Shown here one piece after another: positions 53,401-63,537 of a DNA stretch of 64,000 bases. This stretch comes from Maea johnstoni (lineage: Eukaryota; Annelida; Polychaeta; Spionida; Magelonidae). The position numbers and the translations under genes are program-made. The DNA is taken from positions 8,299,334-8,363,333 of the forward strand of contig OZ012691.1 of assembly GCA_963942565.1 (NCBI GenBank), in the 5' to 3' direction. How positions within the stretch are numbered: the first letter of the stretch is position 1; each line of letters begins with the position of its first letter. The notes beneath the pieces are model-generated. The model was not told the DNA's origin, made no database searches, and saw only the letters and a program-made list of their open reading frames with translations.

Positions 53401-56400
53401 TGAAAGGTATGAAATTACGATATCTTTTTTGAAGGGGCTAAAGAGGATAGTATGTTCACTCAACTTGGTGTACTACAACAAGCCTCATGCCCACAATTCA
53501 AATAAAACATTTGAAGCCATACTACTAAATTTTTCTGGTGAAAATTCCAATTTTATTACAAATTTAGGGTACGATTCACCTTTTTCTCAAATGCCATCAC
53601 ATAAATCAACTTTTCAGATAGTACAATACCAGACTTAGCTATATAGCACACATATATATAATCCTACATTTTTTTTCAATCATTTAGGAACCAAACTGAG
53701 TTACAAGGCTGATTTATTCAAACGTTTTGGCAATTCCTATGCCTATAAAACTGAAAAAGATGATAATAGAAAAATGTGCAAAATGCTATTTTATCTTTCA
53801 AATATTCCAAAAAGTATCTGAATGACATCCAAACAAGCATACCCTGTACAGATATCTTAAATTGGATATTGGCTGTCAGATTTTTAGATTTGGTTGCCCA
53901 GTCACCCAGGACAACTAAATTATTTGTGAAAATAGTCAACAATTTAGCAAAATTCACAAAACGCTCACAAAAAAAAAAAGTCAAATAAAATTTAATCATA
54001 CAGGCAACCTTACATAAGTCAGACACTTATAAGTCAGATTTTCTACTAAGTCAGATGGCTTTGCTGGTCCCATCCCTATCATTGCAGTTTTATAATCTTC
54101 ACATAACTCTAATTTTGCCTATCTCGGACAGAAAATCCTGGTCCCAATTCTTCCGACTTATGCAAGGTTACCTGTATTATGAGATTCACAATATGTTTTT
54201 CAGGAAGATTTTTTTCTTTTCTTTGATACCAAATGTAAAATGTCCACCTTGAAGAAGACAAAGAACACTCACTGGATGATCAAACTTGTGTGCAAGTGTT
54301 CACACTTAAAGTCTAACAGCATCAACCACAAACAGAATTATTCTGAATCACTGTGTGATGTATCTTGTGTTGAAATCGGATTTTGACAAACATCATCACC
54401 GTGACAGGAACACAATTCCACACAGGCCAAGCGGTTCTTTCTACAAAAGCATGTGTCAGTACCTCAAAGATTCCTCTTGCTGTAAGTACAAAGCAAATCT
54501 TGCATCACCTCATAGGCTGACAATCCTTCATAGTACACTGGGACAAGCTTCTCCCCCTCTCTTTTCCATCCATATTCCAGTGGGGATCCCAGGTCAGGCT
54601 TAGCAATGTGGGAGGAAATCCAAATCCTTGTTTGCCAGGCAGCCCTTCTGACATGCTGTTTCAGACTCTCTTCACAGGGTGGCAGCTTTGCCAGCACACA
54701 TTCTCGCTTGGCTGCAAGCTTTGCACGTAACACATTCATGTTTGAATGTGCTTCTTTTCCCTTGCCCTTAGGATCATACAAACTAGCAATGAGCTTGTGA
54801 GCTCCAACAATTGAAGTGTTCTCATCATCACCACCTATGAAAACCAGCTCAGCAAAGGAGTCTACCCCTTTTTCTGAGATTGTTTTACACACAGAATTTT
54901 TTCCTATACCGAAAAAAACAGATGTTGAATTACACCCTGTGAGAAAGTGAATAGCAGGCAATACTTTCAGAAACAGTGGTGATTGTGAGTGACATATGTC
55001 ATGTACTGGGATGAACCTCCGAAGGTCAGTGGTTCTGGTTACTGTTCCAGTCTCAATCCAGAATTCTTTCACTCTGTCCATTTGCAGATAGTAGTGAATG
55101 GCTAGCACCAGAACATCTGTGTCAGGCATTTTGATGATGACTCGGCCTGTCATATCATTTCTCTCGAATACGTTGTTGGCATGGACGGCATGTAGAATCA
55201 TCCTGGTATCAGAGTCATTTGACACAGAGGCACATCCTGAGGTACTGATCAACATCTCCACTGGTATACACGCCTCTCCTGAAGTCCAAGAATCACTACT
55301 GGGAGCCAAAGATACTGGATTACACCAAATGGAGAGATTTGTCAAATCCTCCTCAACACAGCAGACAAGCAGCTTTTATAGTTCCATCAGTAGATATGGC
55401 GTACTTACCTTCTCCGATATGACAAAGAAAGCCAAATTTCTGTGCAAACAGGGAAGTAAGACTGGAGGCATCAGTCCAGAAGTAATCTTCCGCGGAGCTC
55501 TCAACATTGCTGGCTGTAGGGATGATATCAGCCTTGAATCTGTTCTTGGTCATCCTGTGGGACCAGTTCCATCAGCCCTGTTTCACGATGACGGCTCAAT
55601 GAGAAAGTCCACCAAATCAGAGCTTGGACATAAAACTTGAAGCAGATGTATCAAAGGTGACTGAGCTTCCACAACATGACAAGACATCCAGTGTATATAT
55701 CAGGGATGCAATGGCCGCCATTCACATGATGCCAGGAGGCAGTTTCAGTACGTTTGATAGCCTAGCCAGTGCATATCAGCGCAACTTGCTGGTTGAGTTT
55801 GACAAGGCATATATATAGATACAGTATTTGATGTATTTGAATTTGACAGATACGATAATGAAAATTCTGTCAAAGTGGGTGAAAGAGAGCGGAGGGCAGA
55901 TGCTGGTGAAGGGAGCAGGAAATACCATGTAATGGGTGGTCGACCAGTTCCACCATAGAAAAAAATTCTAAATGTTCCTTCAAACAAACAGACACTCGTT
56001 GCTTTTCTCTGCAAGTATATGGAGACAAATGCTCCTGAACTGTTATCTACTCACCCTGGTAGAAAACTTTTCCTTGCTGGAGGATTTGAAAATGGTGAGG
56101 AGGCAAAGAGCATAGGACTGGCTGGTGTACAAGAAGCAGTAGATTTTTACAGCACACATGAGGAAGCTGAAACCAGGATGATTCTACATGCCCTCCATGC
56201 CAGCAACGTATTAGAGAGAAATGACATGACAGGCCGAGTCATCATCAAAACGCCTGACACAGATGTTCTGGTGCTAGCCTTTCACTACTATCCGCAAATG
56301 GACAGAGTGAAAGAATTCTGGATTGAGACTGGAACAGTAACCAGAACCACTGACCTTCGGAGGTTCATCCCAGTACATGACATATGTCACTCACAATCAC

Positions 56401-58715
56401 CACTGTTTCTGAAAGTATTGCCTGCTATTCACGCTCTCACAGGGTGTGATTCAACATCTGTTTTTTTCGGTATAGGAAAAAATTCTGTGTGTAAAACAAT
56501 CTCAGAAAAAGGGGTAGACTCCTTTGCTGAGCTGGTTTTCATAGGTGGTGATGATGAGAACACTTCAATTGTTGGAGCTCACAAGCTCATTGCTAGTTTG
56601 TATGATCCTAAGGGCAAGGGAAAAGAAGCACATTCAAACATGAATGTGTTACGTGCAAAGCTTGCAGCCAAGCGAGAATGTGTGCTGGCAAAGCTGCCAC
56701 CCTGTGAAGAGAGTCTGAAACAGCATGTCAGAAGGGCTGCCTGGCAAACAAGGATTTGGATTTCCTCCCACATTGCTAAGCCTGACCTGGGATCCCCACT
56801 GGAATATGGATGGAAAAGAGAGGGGGAGAAGCTTGTCCCAGTGTACTATGAAGGATTGTCAGCCTATGAGGTGATGCAAGATTTGCTTTGTACTTACAGC
56901 AAGAGGAATCTTTGAGGTACTGACACATGCTTTTGTAGAAAGAACCGCTTGGCCTGTGTGGAATTGTGTTCCTGTCACGGTGATGATGTTTGTCAAAATC
57001 CGATTTCAACACAAGATACATCACACAGTGATTCAGAATAATTCTGTTTGTGGTTGATGCTGTGAGACTTTAAGTGTAAACACTTGCACACAAGTTTGAT
57101 CATCCAGTGAGTGTTCTTTGTCTTCTTCAAGGTGGACATTTTACATTTGGTATCAAAGAAAAGAAAAAAATCTTCCTGAAAAACATATTGTGAATCTCAT
57201 AATACAGGTAACCTTGCATAAGTCGGAAGAATTGGGACCAGGATTTTCTGTCCGAGATAGGCAAAATTAGAGTTATGTGAAGATTATAAAACTGCAATGA
57301 TAGGGATGGGACCAGCAAAGCCATCTGACTTATTAGAAAATCTGACTTATAAGTGTCTGACTTATGTAAGGTTGCCTGTATGATTAGATTTTATTTGACT
57401 TTTTTTTTGTGAGCGTTTTGTGAATTTTGCTAAATTGTTGACTATTTTCACAAATAATTTAGTTGTCCTGGGTGACTGGGCAACCAAATCTAAAAATCTG
57501 ACAGCCAATATCCAATTTAAGATATCTGTACAGGGTATGCTTGTTTGGATGTCATTCAGATACTTTTTGGAATATTTGAAAGATAAAATAGCATTTTGCA
57601 CATTTTTCTATTATCATCTTTTTCAGTTTTATAGGCATAGGAATTGCCAAAACGTTTGAATAAATCAGCCTTGTAACTCAGTTTGGTTCCTAAATGATTG
57701 AAAAAAAATGTAGGATTATATATATGTGTGCTATATAGCTAAGTCTGGTATTGTACTATCTGAAAAGTTGATTTATGTGATGGCATTTGAGAAAAAGGTG
57801 AATCGTACCCTAAATTTGTAATAAAATTGGAATTTTCACCAGAAAAATTTAGTAGTATGGCTTCAAATGTTTTATTTGAATTGTGGGCATGAGGCTTGTT
57901 GTAGTACACCAAGTTGAGTGAACATACTATCCTCTTTAGCCCCTTCAAAAAAAAATATCGTAATTTCATACCTTTCAGCTTTTTTCCAGACATTATGTTA
58001 CATAAACGTATTTTCTCAGAATCTGCACCACTTTTGACAACTCCAACAGGCAGAATATTAAACTAGAGAGTATAAGCTTTCAAATGATGTATGTTGGAGG
58101 TGTGTGTGAGACCTGCCCAAAATAAATCCCAAATCTGGCCCCTGGCCGCTCCCCTAAAGGGTTTGGGTGTCCAAAAAGACGCCCAGACGCCCTGCTGGCT
58201 AAGACCATGGTTGGATGGGTTTAATATAAGTTTGCATTTGTGTAATTATCTTTATGTGCAGTAATTGTACTTTTGTTCATCCAGAAATTGATAATAATGG
58301 TTGCATTGGAGAATGGACAGTGAGGCTTCTGTTGGTGGCCCTACTGATTTAGTAAACCTGTCTCTGAATATTGTTACTATTTTGTGTAGGAACAGTTCAT
58401 TTTTCGGTAGGAAAAAAAACTTAAGGATAGGGAACAAAAACTAGGTAGGGTAGGGTAATAGGAACCAAACATCTTTTTTTAGGCCTAAAAATACCAGTTA
58501 TACAGTATAACAGTAATTGTCCAAAACTGCATGCATCACTGCTGTAATATTGTTATCTTGTTATGTTGCAGGTCCTTGAGAAGGAGATTAACAAGAAGAT
58601 CGAGCATGAAGTGGGAATGAAGGCCACGAGTGTGGAGGCCAAATCCTTCAAAGTAGTCTCCGCCGCCAATGCCAAAGACAAAAAAGGAGACAAATCAGCA
58701 GGAAAAAAGAAATAG
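50167..58715 (+). CDS. C19orf53: C19orf53/UPF0390-like small basic protein (complete, 3 exons)
   Basis: Small Lys-rich protein of the UPF0390 family (human C19orf53, also called Leydig cell tumor 10 kDa protein homologue). Its function is not well established. Exons: 50167-50269, 51531-51586 and 58572-58715; 303 bp giving 100 residues plus TAG, against 99 in human. It starts MAQGHGKTKSK (human MAQGQRKFQ). Exon 2 encodes GHIAPKKAKQVQ (human GRVIAPKKARVVQ), and exon 3 has the conserved EKEINKKIEHEV helix and a Lys-rich tail. Splice sites are GTGAGT, CAG/GT and GTAATG, with phases 1 and 0. Intron 2 (51587-58571) is greatly enlarged by nested transposons, including the palindromic element. Confidence 0.9.
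50421..50493. repeat. (TA)n microsatellite
   Basis: About 70 bp of TA in intron 1 of the C19orf53-like gene. Confidence 0.95.
50791..51217. repeat. ~238-bp tandem duplication in intron 1 of the C19orf53-like gene
   Basis: TATTTCGCAGCTGATTTTGA ... CGGTTCTATCGATC repeats at 50791 and 51029; GAGCCACGGACGGGCGAGAA recurs within it. Short frames inside are not supported as genes. Confidence 0.75.
51911..52752 (-). mobile_element. 842-bp TTAA-type non-autonomous transposon, copy 2
   Basis: Flanked by TTAA (51907-51910, 52753-52756), with ends GGTCTTACGG and CGTAAGACC. Inverted relative to the copy in RAD51D intron 1 (41497-42334), with high similarity along its length. TTAA targets suggest piggyBac or Kolobok. 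No long reading frame. Confidence 0.85.
54001..54174. mobile_element. 174-bp pogo/Tigger-like MITE in left arm
   Basis: CAGGYAACCTT ends inverted around 174 bp and flanked by TA. This fits Tc1/mariner-pogo. The counterpart is at 57205-57378. Confidence 0.75.
54464..55207 (-). pseudogene. Truncated left-arm copy of the FEN1/XPG-like frame
   Basis: The open minus-strand frame reads DTRMILHAVHANNVFERND to its stop and is nearly identical to the C-terminal part of the right-arm copy. It lacks the N-terminal half because homology stops at the arm boundary. The conserved GCD motif reads GCNSTSV here, so a presumed metal-binding Asp is replaced by Asn. It lies antisense to the centre gene and is probably a by-product of the inverted duplication. 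Confidence 0.7.
55329..56915 (+). pseudogene. FEN1/XPG-like (PIN-fold) nuclease gene of the palindromic element
   Basis: Three consecutive plus-strand blocks: 55329-55640, 55624-55818 and 56019-56915. The last is a 298-codon frame. Features match the FEN1/XPG active-site order: an early Asp in YIRDAMAAIH (compare FEN1 IDASM); FDRYDN with basic residues after it (compare FDGKPP); EEAETR (compare EAEAQC); TPDTDVLV (compare TEDMDGL); and LTGCDSTSVFFGIGK (compare LLGCDYCxxIRGIGPK). The same architecture occurs in numerous uncharacterised invertebrate proteins, as I recall. The first two blocks are in different frames from the third and the second ends at a stop, so this copy is probably decayed unless an intron links them. 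The function assignment is inferred from motif order only. Confidence 0.6.
56172..58156. repeat. Right inverted arm of the palindromic element
   Basis: Reverse complement of the left arm. It contains the 3' two thirds of the nuclease-like frame (to 56915), then non-coding sequence and the pogo-like MITE (57205-57378), ending at the outer tip within the hAT MITE. Confidence 0.9.
57205..57378. mobile_element. 174-bp pogo/Tigger-like MITE in right arm
   Basis: Mirror copy of the MITE at 54001-54174, TA-flanked and of the same length, at the equivalent position of the other arm. Confidence 0.75.
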
Positions 58716-58916
58716 CAAGAAGACTAACATAGCAAAAAGACTATATTTTACATAGAATCATTGTATATATTTACTTCAGAGGAGATTGTGACTGGAATGG
58801 AATGCTCTTAAAGGTATATTTTCAGACCAGAGAAAGAGGCAAATTAAGACTTTGTAGATGTTTTATTTTGCCTAATTGACTTTGCATGCATTGTGTTTGA
58901 TTTCAAACAGAAAACA

Positions 58917-58922
58917 AATAAA
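58917..58922 (+). terminator. C19orf53-like gene poly(A) signal
   Basis: AATAAA about 200 bp after the stop codon, preceded by an AT-rich 3'UTR. It is the first clear canonical signal downstream of the gene. Confidence 0.55.
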
Positions 58923-59411
58923 CACAATTCCAATGAAACCGAAACACAAACATGTGGCTAATTTTAACTATGAAATGCATCTTGGTTCCTTAAAACAAAC
59001 TTAAATTCATTCATTATTATTTATTTTATTTCTGTTTGATAATGACAATTATGTAATTTTGGAAGGAGACATTCTTTCCAAATTTCAGAACTCATAATTC
59101 TCGAAAAAATACTATGTATGTCATTTTAGTCTTGTAGACTAAATGGACTTAGCATATAGGATACAGCATTTTAAAAATAAGAAATCCTTTATGTGTATGT
59201 ATTTCCTAGTGTTAACACTGGACTAGTATTTGAAATAAAACTTATTTCAGTGAGGAATTTATGGTAGAATCTGTGAAAGTGATTTGATACAGGCCCTGTA
59301 TTGATATTGGAATAAATTACAGTCTAAATGACACTTGCTTAAACACCTTGCATTGTGCCTTTGATGATCTGCACTCCGCCATATAGGGCTCATCAGTTAA
59401 CCTTGATGCTG

Positions 59412-59765
59412 CAGGCACCAACATAAGTTTCAGAATTAACTTGCCATGCAGGGCAAGTAGTTAAGCATTTTAACTGGCCCGACATAATGTTTGGCTTGCC
59501 CGAAATAAGATGTAACATATGCTAGAATTGCATTTAGTATTTCTCATAGATTTAATGACTTTAAAACCATTTTCTTTTAAATTTGTTGCATTGTTAGCAT
59601 ATTTCTGGGTATTTGTTACATTTTTCTATATAAAAAAATGTGTAGTGCTCAGAAAACCAGCTTGCCCATTCGGGCAAGTGCAAACTACAATGCACTTGCC
59701 CCAAAGGCCTTTTTTCAAAAATTCACTTGCCGGGGCAAGCAGGCTAGTACTTATGTCGGACCCTG
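59412..59765. mobile_element. hAT-like MITE, family D
   Basis: Ends CAGGCACCAACATAAG and GTCGGACCCTG; near-perfect 8-bp duplication TGATGCTG/TGCTGCTG (59404-59411, 59766-59773). Downstream of the C19orf53-like gene. Confidence 0.8.
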
Positions 59766-59971
59766 TGCTGCTGCTCTAGCTAATTGGCCAATTACAAAAT
59801 GATCCAAAAATCCTGAAAAAAAATGACTGAAACCTGGCATATTGGTACTCATCTGAGAGTACTCAGTGAGAGCTATTCAATGAGTACTAACATGCCAGTG
59901 ATTAGATTTTTTCCAAGAATCTTTGCATCCTCCTGCTTTTGACAAAAGTAGCCTCAGCATTGGAGGGGTTG
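59766..59971. mobile_element. TTAA-type MITE, TTAACCCTT family, degraded
   Basis: Interior (CATTGGAGGGGTTG, GCAT-ATTGGTACTCATCTGAGAG) recognisable; ends decayed. Partial relatives at 20975-21036, 23130-23220, 28921-29005, 37097-37187 and 60545-60705. Confidence 0.65.
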
Positions 59972-62075
59972 AAATCAATCTTGTAAATCTGTAACTATGT
60001 TCACATTACTTTCTACATTTACCTGCCATTAATGGTTAACTACACCTGTATGGCTACTAATCTGTCTACAGTGGAAATAGAATCTTACTGGTTTCTGATT
60101 GGCTGATCATAGTCATGGGGGAGTGGCCAACTGATCATGATACAAACAATGAATAAATACAAAAGCCATCACATCATGTTAAAATTCTAATGCTAGTTGG
60201 GACATGCGAAGAGTTGTATTATATTAATAAGGGAACGGGAAAGGTATTTGGCTGTACCACTAGAAAATGGTACCAACCATTGTCATGGTGAAGGCTGGCA
60301 CATGAGAAAAAAGGGTTTATCGCAATATGTAAAGACTACCGTCACAAATTTTTTCAGCATAAGACTTTCACCTGATAATGCTGCATCCTAAATTATTCAA
60401 TCCATCCTGTGACATTTTTATGAATGATGGGCGAGACAAACATGATTCAAATGTCTCATTACACAAATACATACTGATTTTGAAAATACGCTGCATTATT
60501 GCTTGGTTCATTTCTTTTTTCAACTTTCCTGGTCAGAAACAGAGGCCTACTTTGTGACCAATTTGTCCAATACAAAATGATGCAAAAAAACTCAAAAATG
60601 ACATAAACCCTGGCACAACATTGCTTGTGTGAAAGTTGGCAGGGAGAGCTATTCAATGAATAGTAAACTAACATGATAGGGTTTAGATGGTTTTCAAAAG
60701 TCTTTGGGTACTACTAGCCAAGTCCCTGTGAGAAACCCTGTTCTATATTACTTGCCCTAATGTAAAGGCTTCCAATGTTGGTCCTACAAATTCCTATGCT
60801 GGGTGTTAGGTGTTAACAATAAATGCACATATGGGAAATTTAAAAAGAATATAAAAATGGAAATTGTATGCTTCTGGCACAATAAAATGAAGTCAATTTA
60901 TGAAGAAATTGTGCTCATCCTTCAAATCAATCCAGGCCAAGATGGCTCAACTATTGTGGGGGATATCCTCCTTAGGGAAGAGTATTTGGTAAGCTTTATT
61001 CAGGATAATCCCATCTTGATCAGCAGGCTTGTTTTATTTTAATTGCATAGCCCGAGCACCTGCTGTGCCACAAATGGTCTAAAGATATTAGTAGCAGGAA
61101 AGCCTGGCGGCTTCCCCTTTCCTGCTTATTTTCTTTCCTGGTTTTCAATACGTGATCACACTTTTCTAGCACCACATTTATCTTAACAAGTAAAAACATA
61201 TACTCTATGATGGAATTGAGCAATTCATGGATCTGGAGGAGTGCAATTTCTTACCTACTCACGTGATTTACGTGGTCACTTATTGTAAGCCATGAAGGAT
61301 AATAAGTAGGAAAGGGGAAGCCAGGCTTCCCTGTGCTCGCTGTCTCTTGACCGCTGGTGGCACAGTAGGTACTCAAGTAATGCCTCTAGCCTGGTCAAGA
61401 TGGCTGCCCCCGTATGGCCATCTTAGGCCTGTTACTTGTGTAAACCATAACTGAGGAGTTCTGAAGAGGCCAGGTTCTGTGGGGGTCTTATTTGAGAGGT
61501 AACATATATAATCTTGAACCTAAATCATTCTGACGGCGTATTTGCCCTTTAAGTAATGATAAAGAATAAGGCTCATTGCTTGTGAAATAATCACAAGTGG
61601 CTTTGGGTTAAGCGGTGGTTTTCCTCAGGTAATGCGGATTCTAGCACTGTTAACAACTGGTTAGGCACACTTTAAAAGAAAAGCAATGAATAATACAATA
61701 CCAAATAGTAATGCTATGTTTATTTCTCAGTAATTGTAAGCGTTATCCTAAGCTAACCCGTACATTTGGGAGGTAGCCACCTTAACATGTATATGTTGAC
61801 AGGTTGAGCCCCCAAAATGCATAGAATGTTCCTGCAGAGAAATGAAGCGTCCTTAAGGGTTCTAGTCGTGTGAGCCTTTTAATGTTCAGTGTCCAAAATA
61901 TGAAATCTTGCAGGCAAAAGCGAAGTTTGGAAAAATGAAAAAAGGAGAAATTTTAATTAGTACACTAACCAAAAATTTTCAAATATTTTGAAAAAAATAA
62001 TTATTATCAAGTTGTTATCAAAAGGATCATAAATCCAGACAACCACTTCTAGAGGAACTCAAAAGTATAATATCA

Positions 62076-62214
62076 GTTATCCTCCTTGTAAAAAAGGGAT
62101 ACAGCCAGGTATCTGCGAGAAGCCAGCCGTATCGCACGAGGCCTCCGGCCTCGTGCGATACGGCTGGCTGAACGCAGATACCTGGCCGTATCCCTTTTTT
62201 ACAAGGAGGATAAC
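62076..62214. repeat. 139-bp near-perfect palindrome
   Basis: GTTATCCTCCTTGTAAAAAAGG reads into its own complement, with the centre at GGCCTCCGGCC (about 62145). Arms are about 65 bp with very few mismatches. It could be a foldback MITE; no function assigned. Confidence 0.85.
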
Positions 62215-62442
62215 GAATTTATCATCAGCTTTTTTTAAATTAAAAAAAATTATCTATTTATGTATTTTTTTTATTTTTATTATTTAATTTAAAAGAAAAA
62301 AAATTATTTAAATTTTTTTTTTTTTTGGGATAGTAACATTGACAATTAATGAAAGCAATGCTAGGATCCCAATAAAGTCCAGTACACCACAGCTATTGAC
62401 CAATCAGCTGCTAGTATCAGAGTGGAGCTGATGATAAGTGGG

Positions 62443-62672
62443 TTTACCCTTATGCTGCTGGTGGCTATTTTGACCAGCTAACAAAGGGATGCAAAAATGC
62501 GAAAACCTGGACAATGACTGAAACCTTGGCACATGAGTACTCATCTGAGAGAATTCAGCGAGAGCTATCCAATGAATACCAACATGGCATGTTTTAGCTG
62601 TTTTTCAAAAATCGTTGTGTCCTTATGCTATGGATGAAAGTATACTGTAGTACTTAGCATTGAAAGGGTTAA
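62443..62672. mobile_element. TTAA-type MITE, TTAACCCTT family
   Basis: CCCTTATGCTGCTGGTGGCTA to CATTGAAAGGGTTAA in the right intergenic region. Confidence 0.8.
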
Positions 62673-62850
62673 GTAGGTCACCAGTGCTGGTCCATTGAAT
62701 CTAAAATACGATCATCTACCCACAGCTCACTGGTATTTTACAAAAGAAACACTTTCTGGGGCCATCTTCATGGCAACACATACCGCAGCTCCAGTGATAG
62801 GAGTAGGTGTGTGTATAGGAGATGACACTTAACCATAGTGTTCCTATACA

Positions 62851-63048
62851 TTAACCCTTCCAATGCTGAGGCTACTTTTGTGCAAAGCACAATCATTCAA
62901 ATATTTTTGAAAACCATCTACACCCTGTCATGTTGGTACTAATTGGATAGCTTTCATGAGTACCCATATGCCAGGGTTTCGGTGATTTCTCAGGATTTTT
63001 GCATTATTTTGTATTGGCAAAATTAGCGACCAGCAGCATAAGGGTTAA
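62851..63048. mobile_element. TTAA-type MITE, TTAACCCTT family
   Basis: TTAACCCTTCCAATGCTGAGG to CAGCATAAGGGTTAA; opposite orientation to 62443-62672. Confidence 0.85.
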
Positions 63049-63225
63049 ACAGAAATCAGTGAAAAGGGTGCAAGGCTTTCTGTTCTGAACTAGTGTGGTA
63101 GTAACCTTAGTAGTGAGCGCAGCTAGAGAGGACACTTTCCCACTCAGGTAATTACTACATGTAGTATTCAATCTATTATTTTTCCAATTATTCCATCAAC
63201 GAAATTTTGATGAGATACATGAGGA

Positions 63226-63537
63226 CAGGGGCTTTATAGCCGCCCATGCGTCCAGCGTGTCATTTGGACCCCCAGAACACTGTTTTTGACAGTTTGGACA
63301 CCCAAAAGTTTTTGTCAGAATTTGCTGATGATGACTTTGCTCAGAAGATAGATGTAGAAGCTGTAGAGTCACTTTTATAAAACACACAAAGCAGTTACTG
63401 GCTTAAAAAGGCAGAATCTGTAAATATATAGGGTTTATTTTATTGGTAGTATGTACTTTGTATCACACTTAGGGCACGCAAAAGTCTGTGAAACCTCTAT
63501 TTGGACACACTGTTTCCAAATATTGGCTAAGATCATG
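63226..63537. mobile_element. hAT-type MITE, family B, intact
   Basis: 312 bp with 8-bp duplication CATGAGGA (63218-63225, 63538-63545). Reverse-orientation sister of 9884-10195. Confidence 0.9.

Larger units (their letters stand above)
53212..55207. repeat. Left inverted arm of the palindromic element
   Basis: Reverse complement of 56172-58156. Coordinates of matching bases sum to about 111378 along most of the arm, and predicted reading frames in the two arms are almost identical. An ~11-bp length difference lies close to the outer tip. Point differences are few, which implies recent origin or gene conversion. Confidence 0.9.
53212..58156. mobile_element. Palindromic ~4.9 kb element encoding a FEN1/XPG-like nuclease
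   Basis: Two inverted arms of about 2 kb (53212-55207 and 56172-58156) flank a 964-bp unique centre. Outer tips match as TAGGRGAGCGGCCA. The unit is inserted in a hAT MITE whose two halves (52948-53211 and 58157-58209) join cleanly, apparently with a 3-bp AAG duplication. A FEN1-like reading frame runs from the centre outward through the right arm; the left arm carries only the matching 3' part. Both arms hold the same 174-bp pogo-like MITE. No capsid, polymerase, reverse transcriptase or recognised transposase was seen. I do not recognise the family. The unit was either mobilised as a whole or arose by inverted duplication inside an earlier insertion. Confidence 0.75.
52948..58209. mobile_element. 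hAT-type MITE (family A) split by the palindromic element
   Basis: Termini CAGGGTCTTAGCC and GGCTAAGACCATG, with perfect 8-bp target duplications GTTGGATG (52940-52947 and 58210-58217). The ~310-bp MITE is interrupted at 53211/58157. The 8-bp duplication and CAGGG-like ends point to the hAT superfamily. Confidence 0.9.
52829..58485. mobile_element. TAA-flanked (Harbinger-type) MITE containing the hAT MITE
   Basis: Inverted ends GGCCWAATAAAAAAA and TTTTTTTAGGCC, followed inside by a shared GTTTGGTTCCTATTAC motif, with TAA on both outer sides (52826-52828, 58486-58488). The TAA duplication fits PIF/Harbinger. It interrupts an older repeat (AATGCCTG...AAATACCAGTTATACAGTATA) seen elsewhere around 20140, 30905 and 33556. 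Confidence 0.8.

Noticed and set aside
54355-54603. Short plus-strand frames in the palindrome arms
   Set aside because: Antisense shadows of the nuclease-like frame or in non-coding arm sequence.
53212-58156. Polinton or other virus-like element
   Set aside because: No polymerase, integrase, protease or capsid-like frame was seen, and the length is too short.
60803-61042. 79-codon plus-strand frame
   Set aside because: No recognisable motif, no splice context and AT-rich; consistent with chance.
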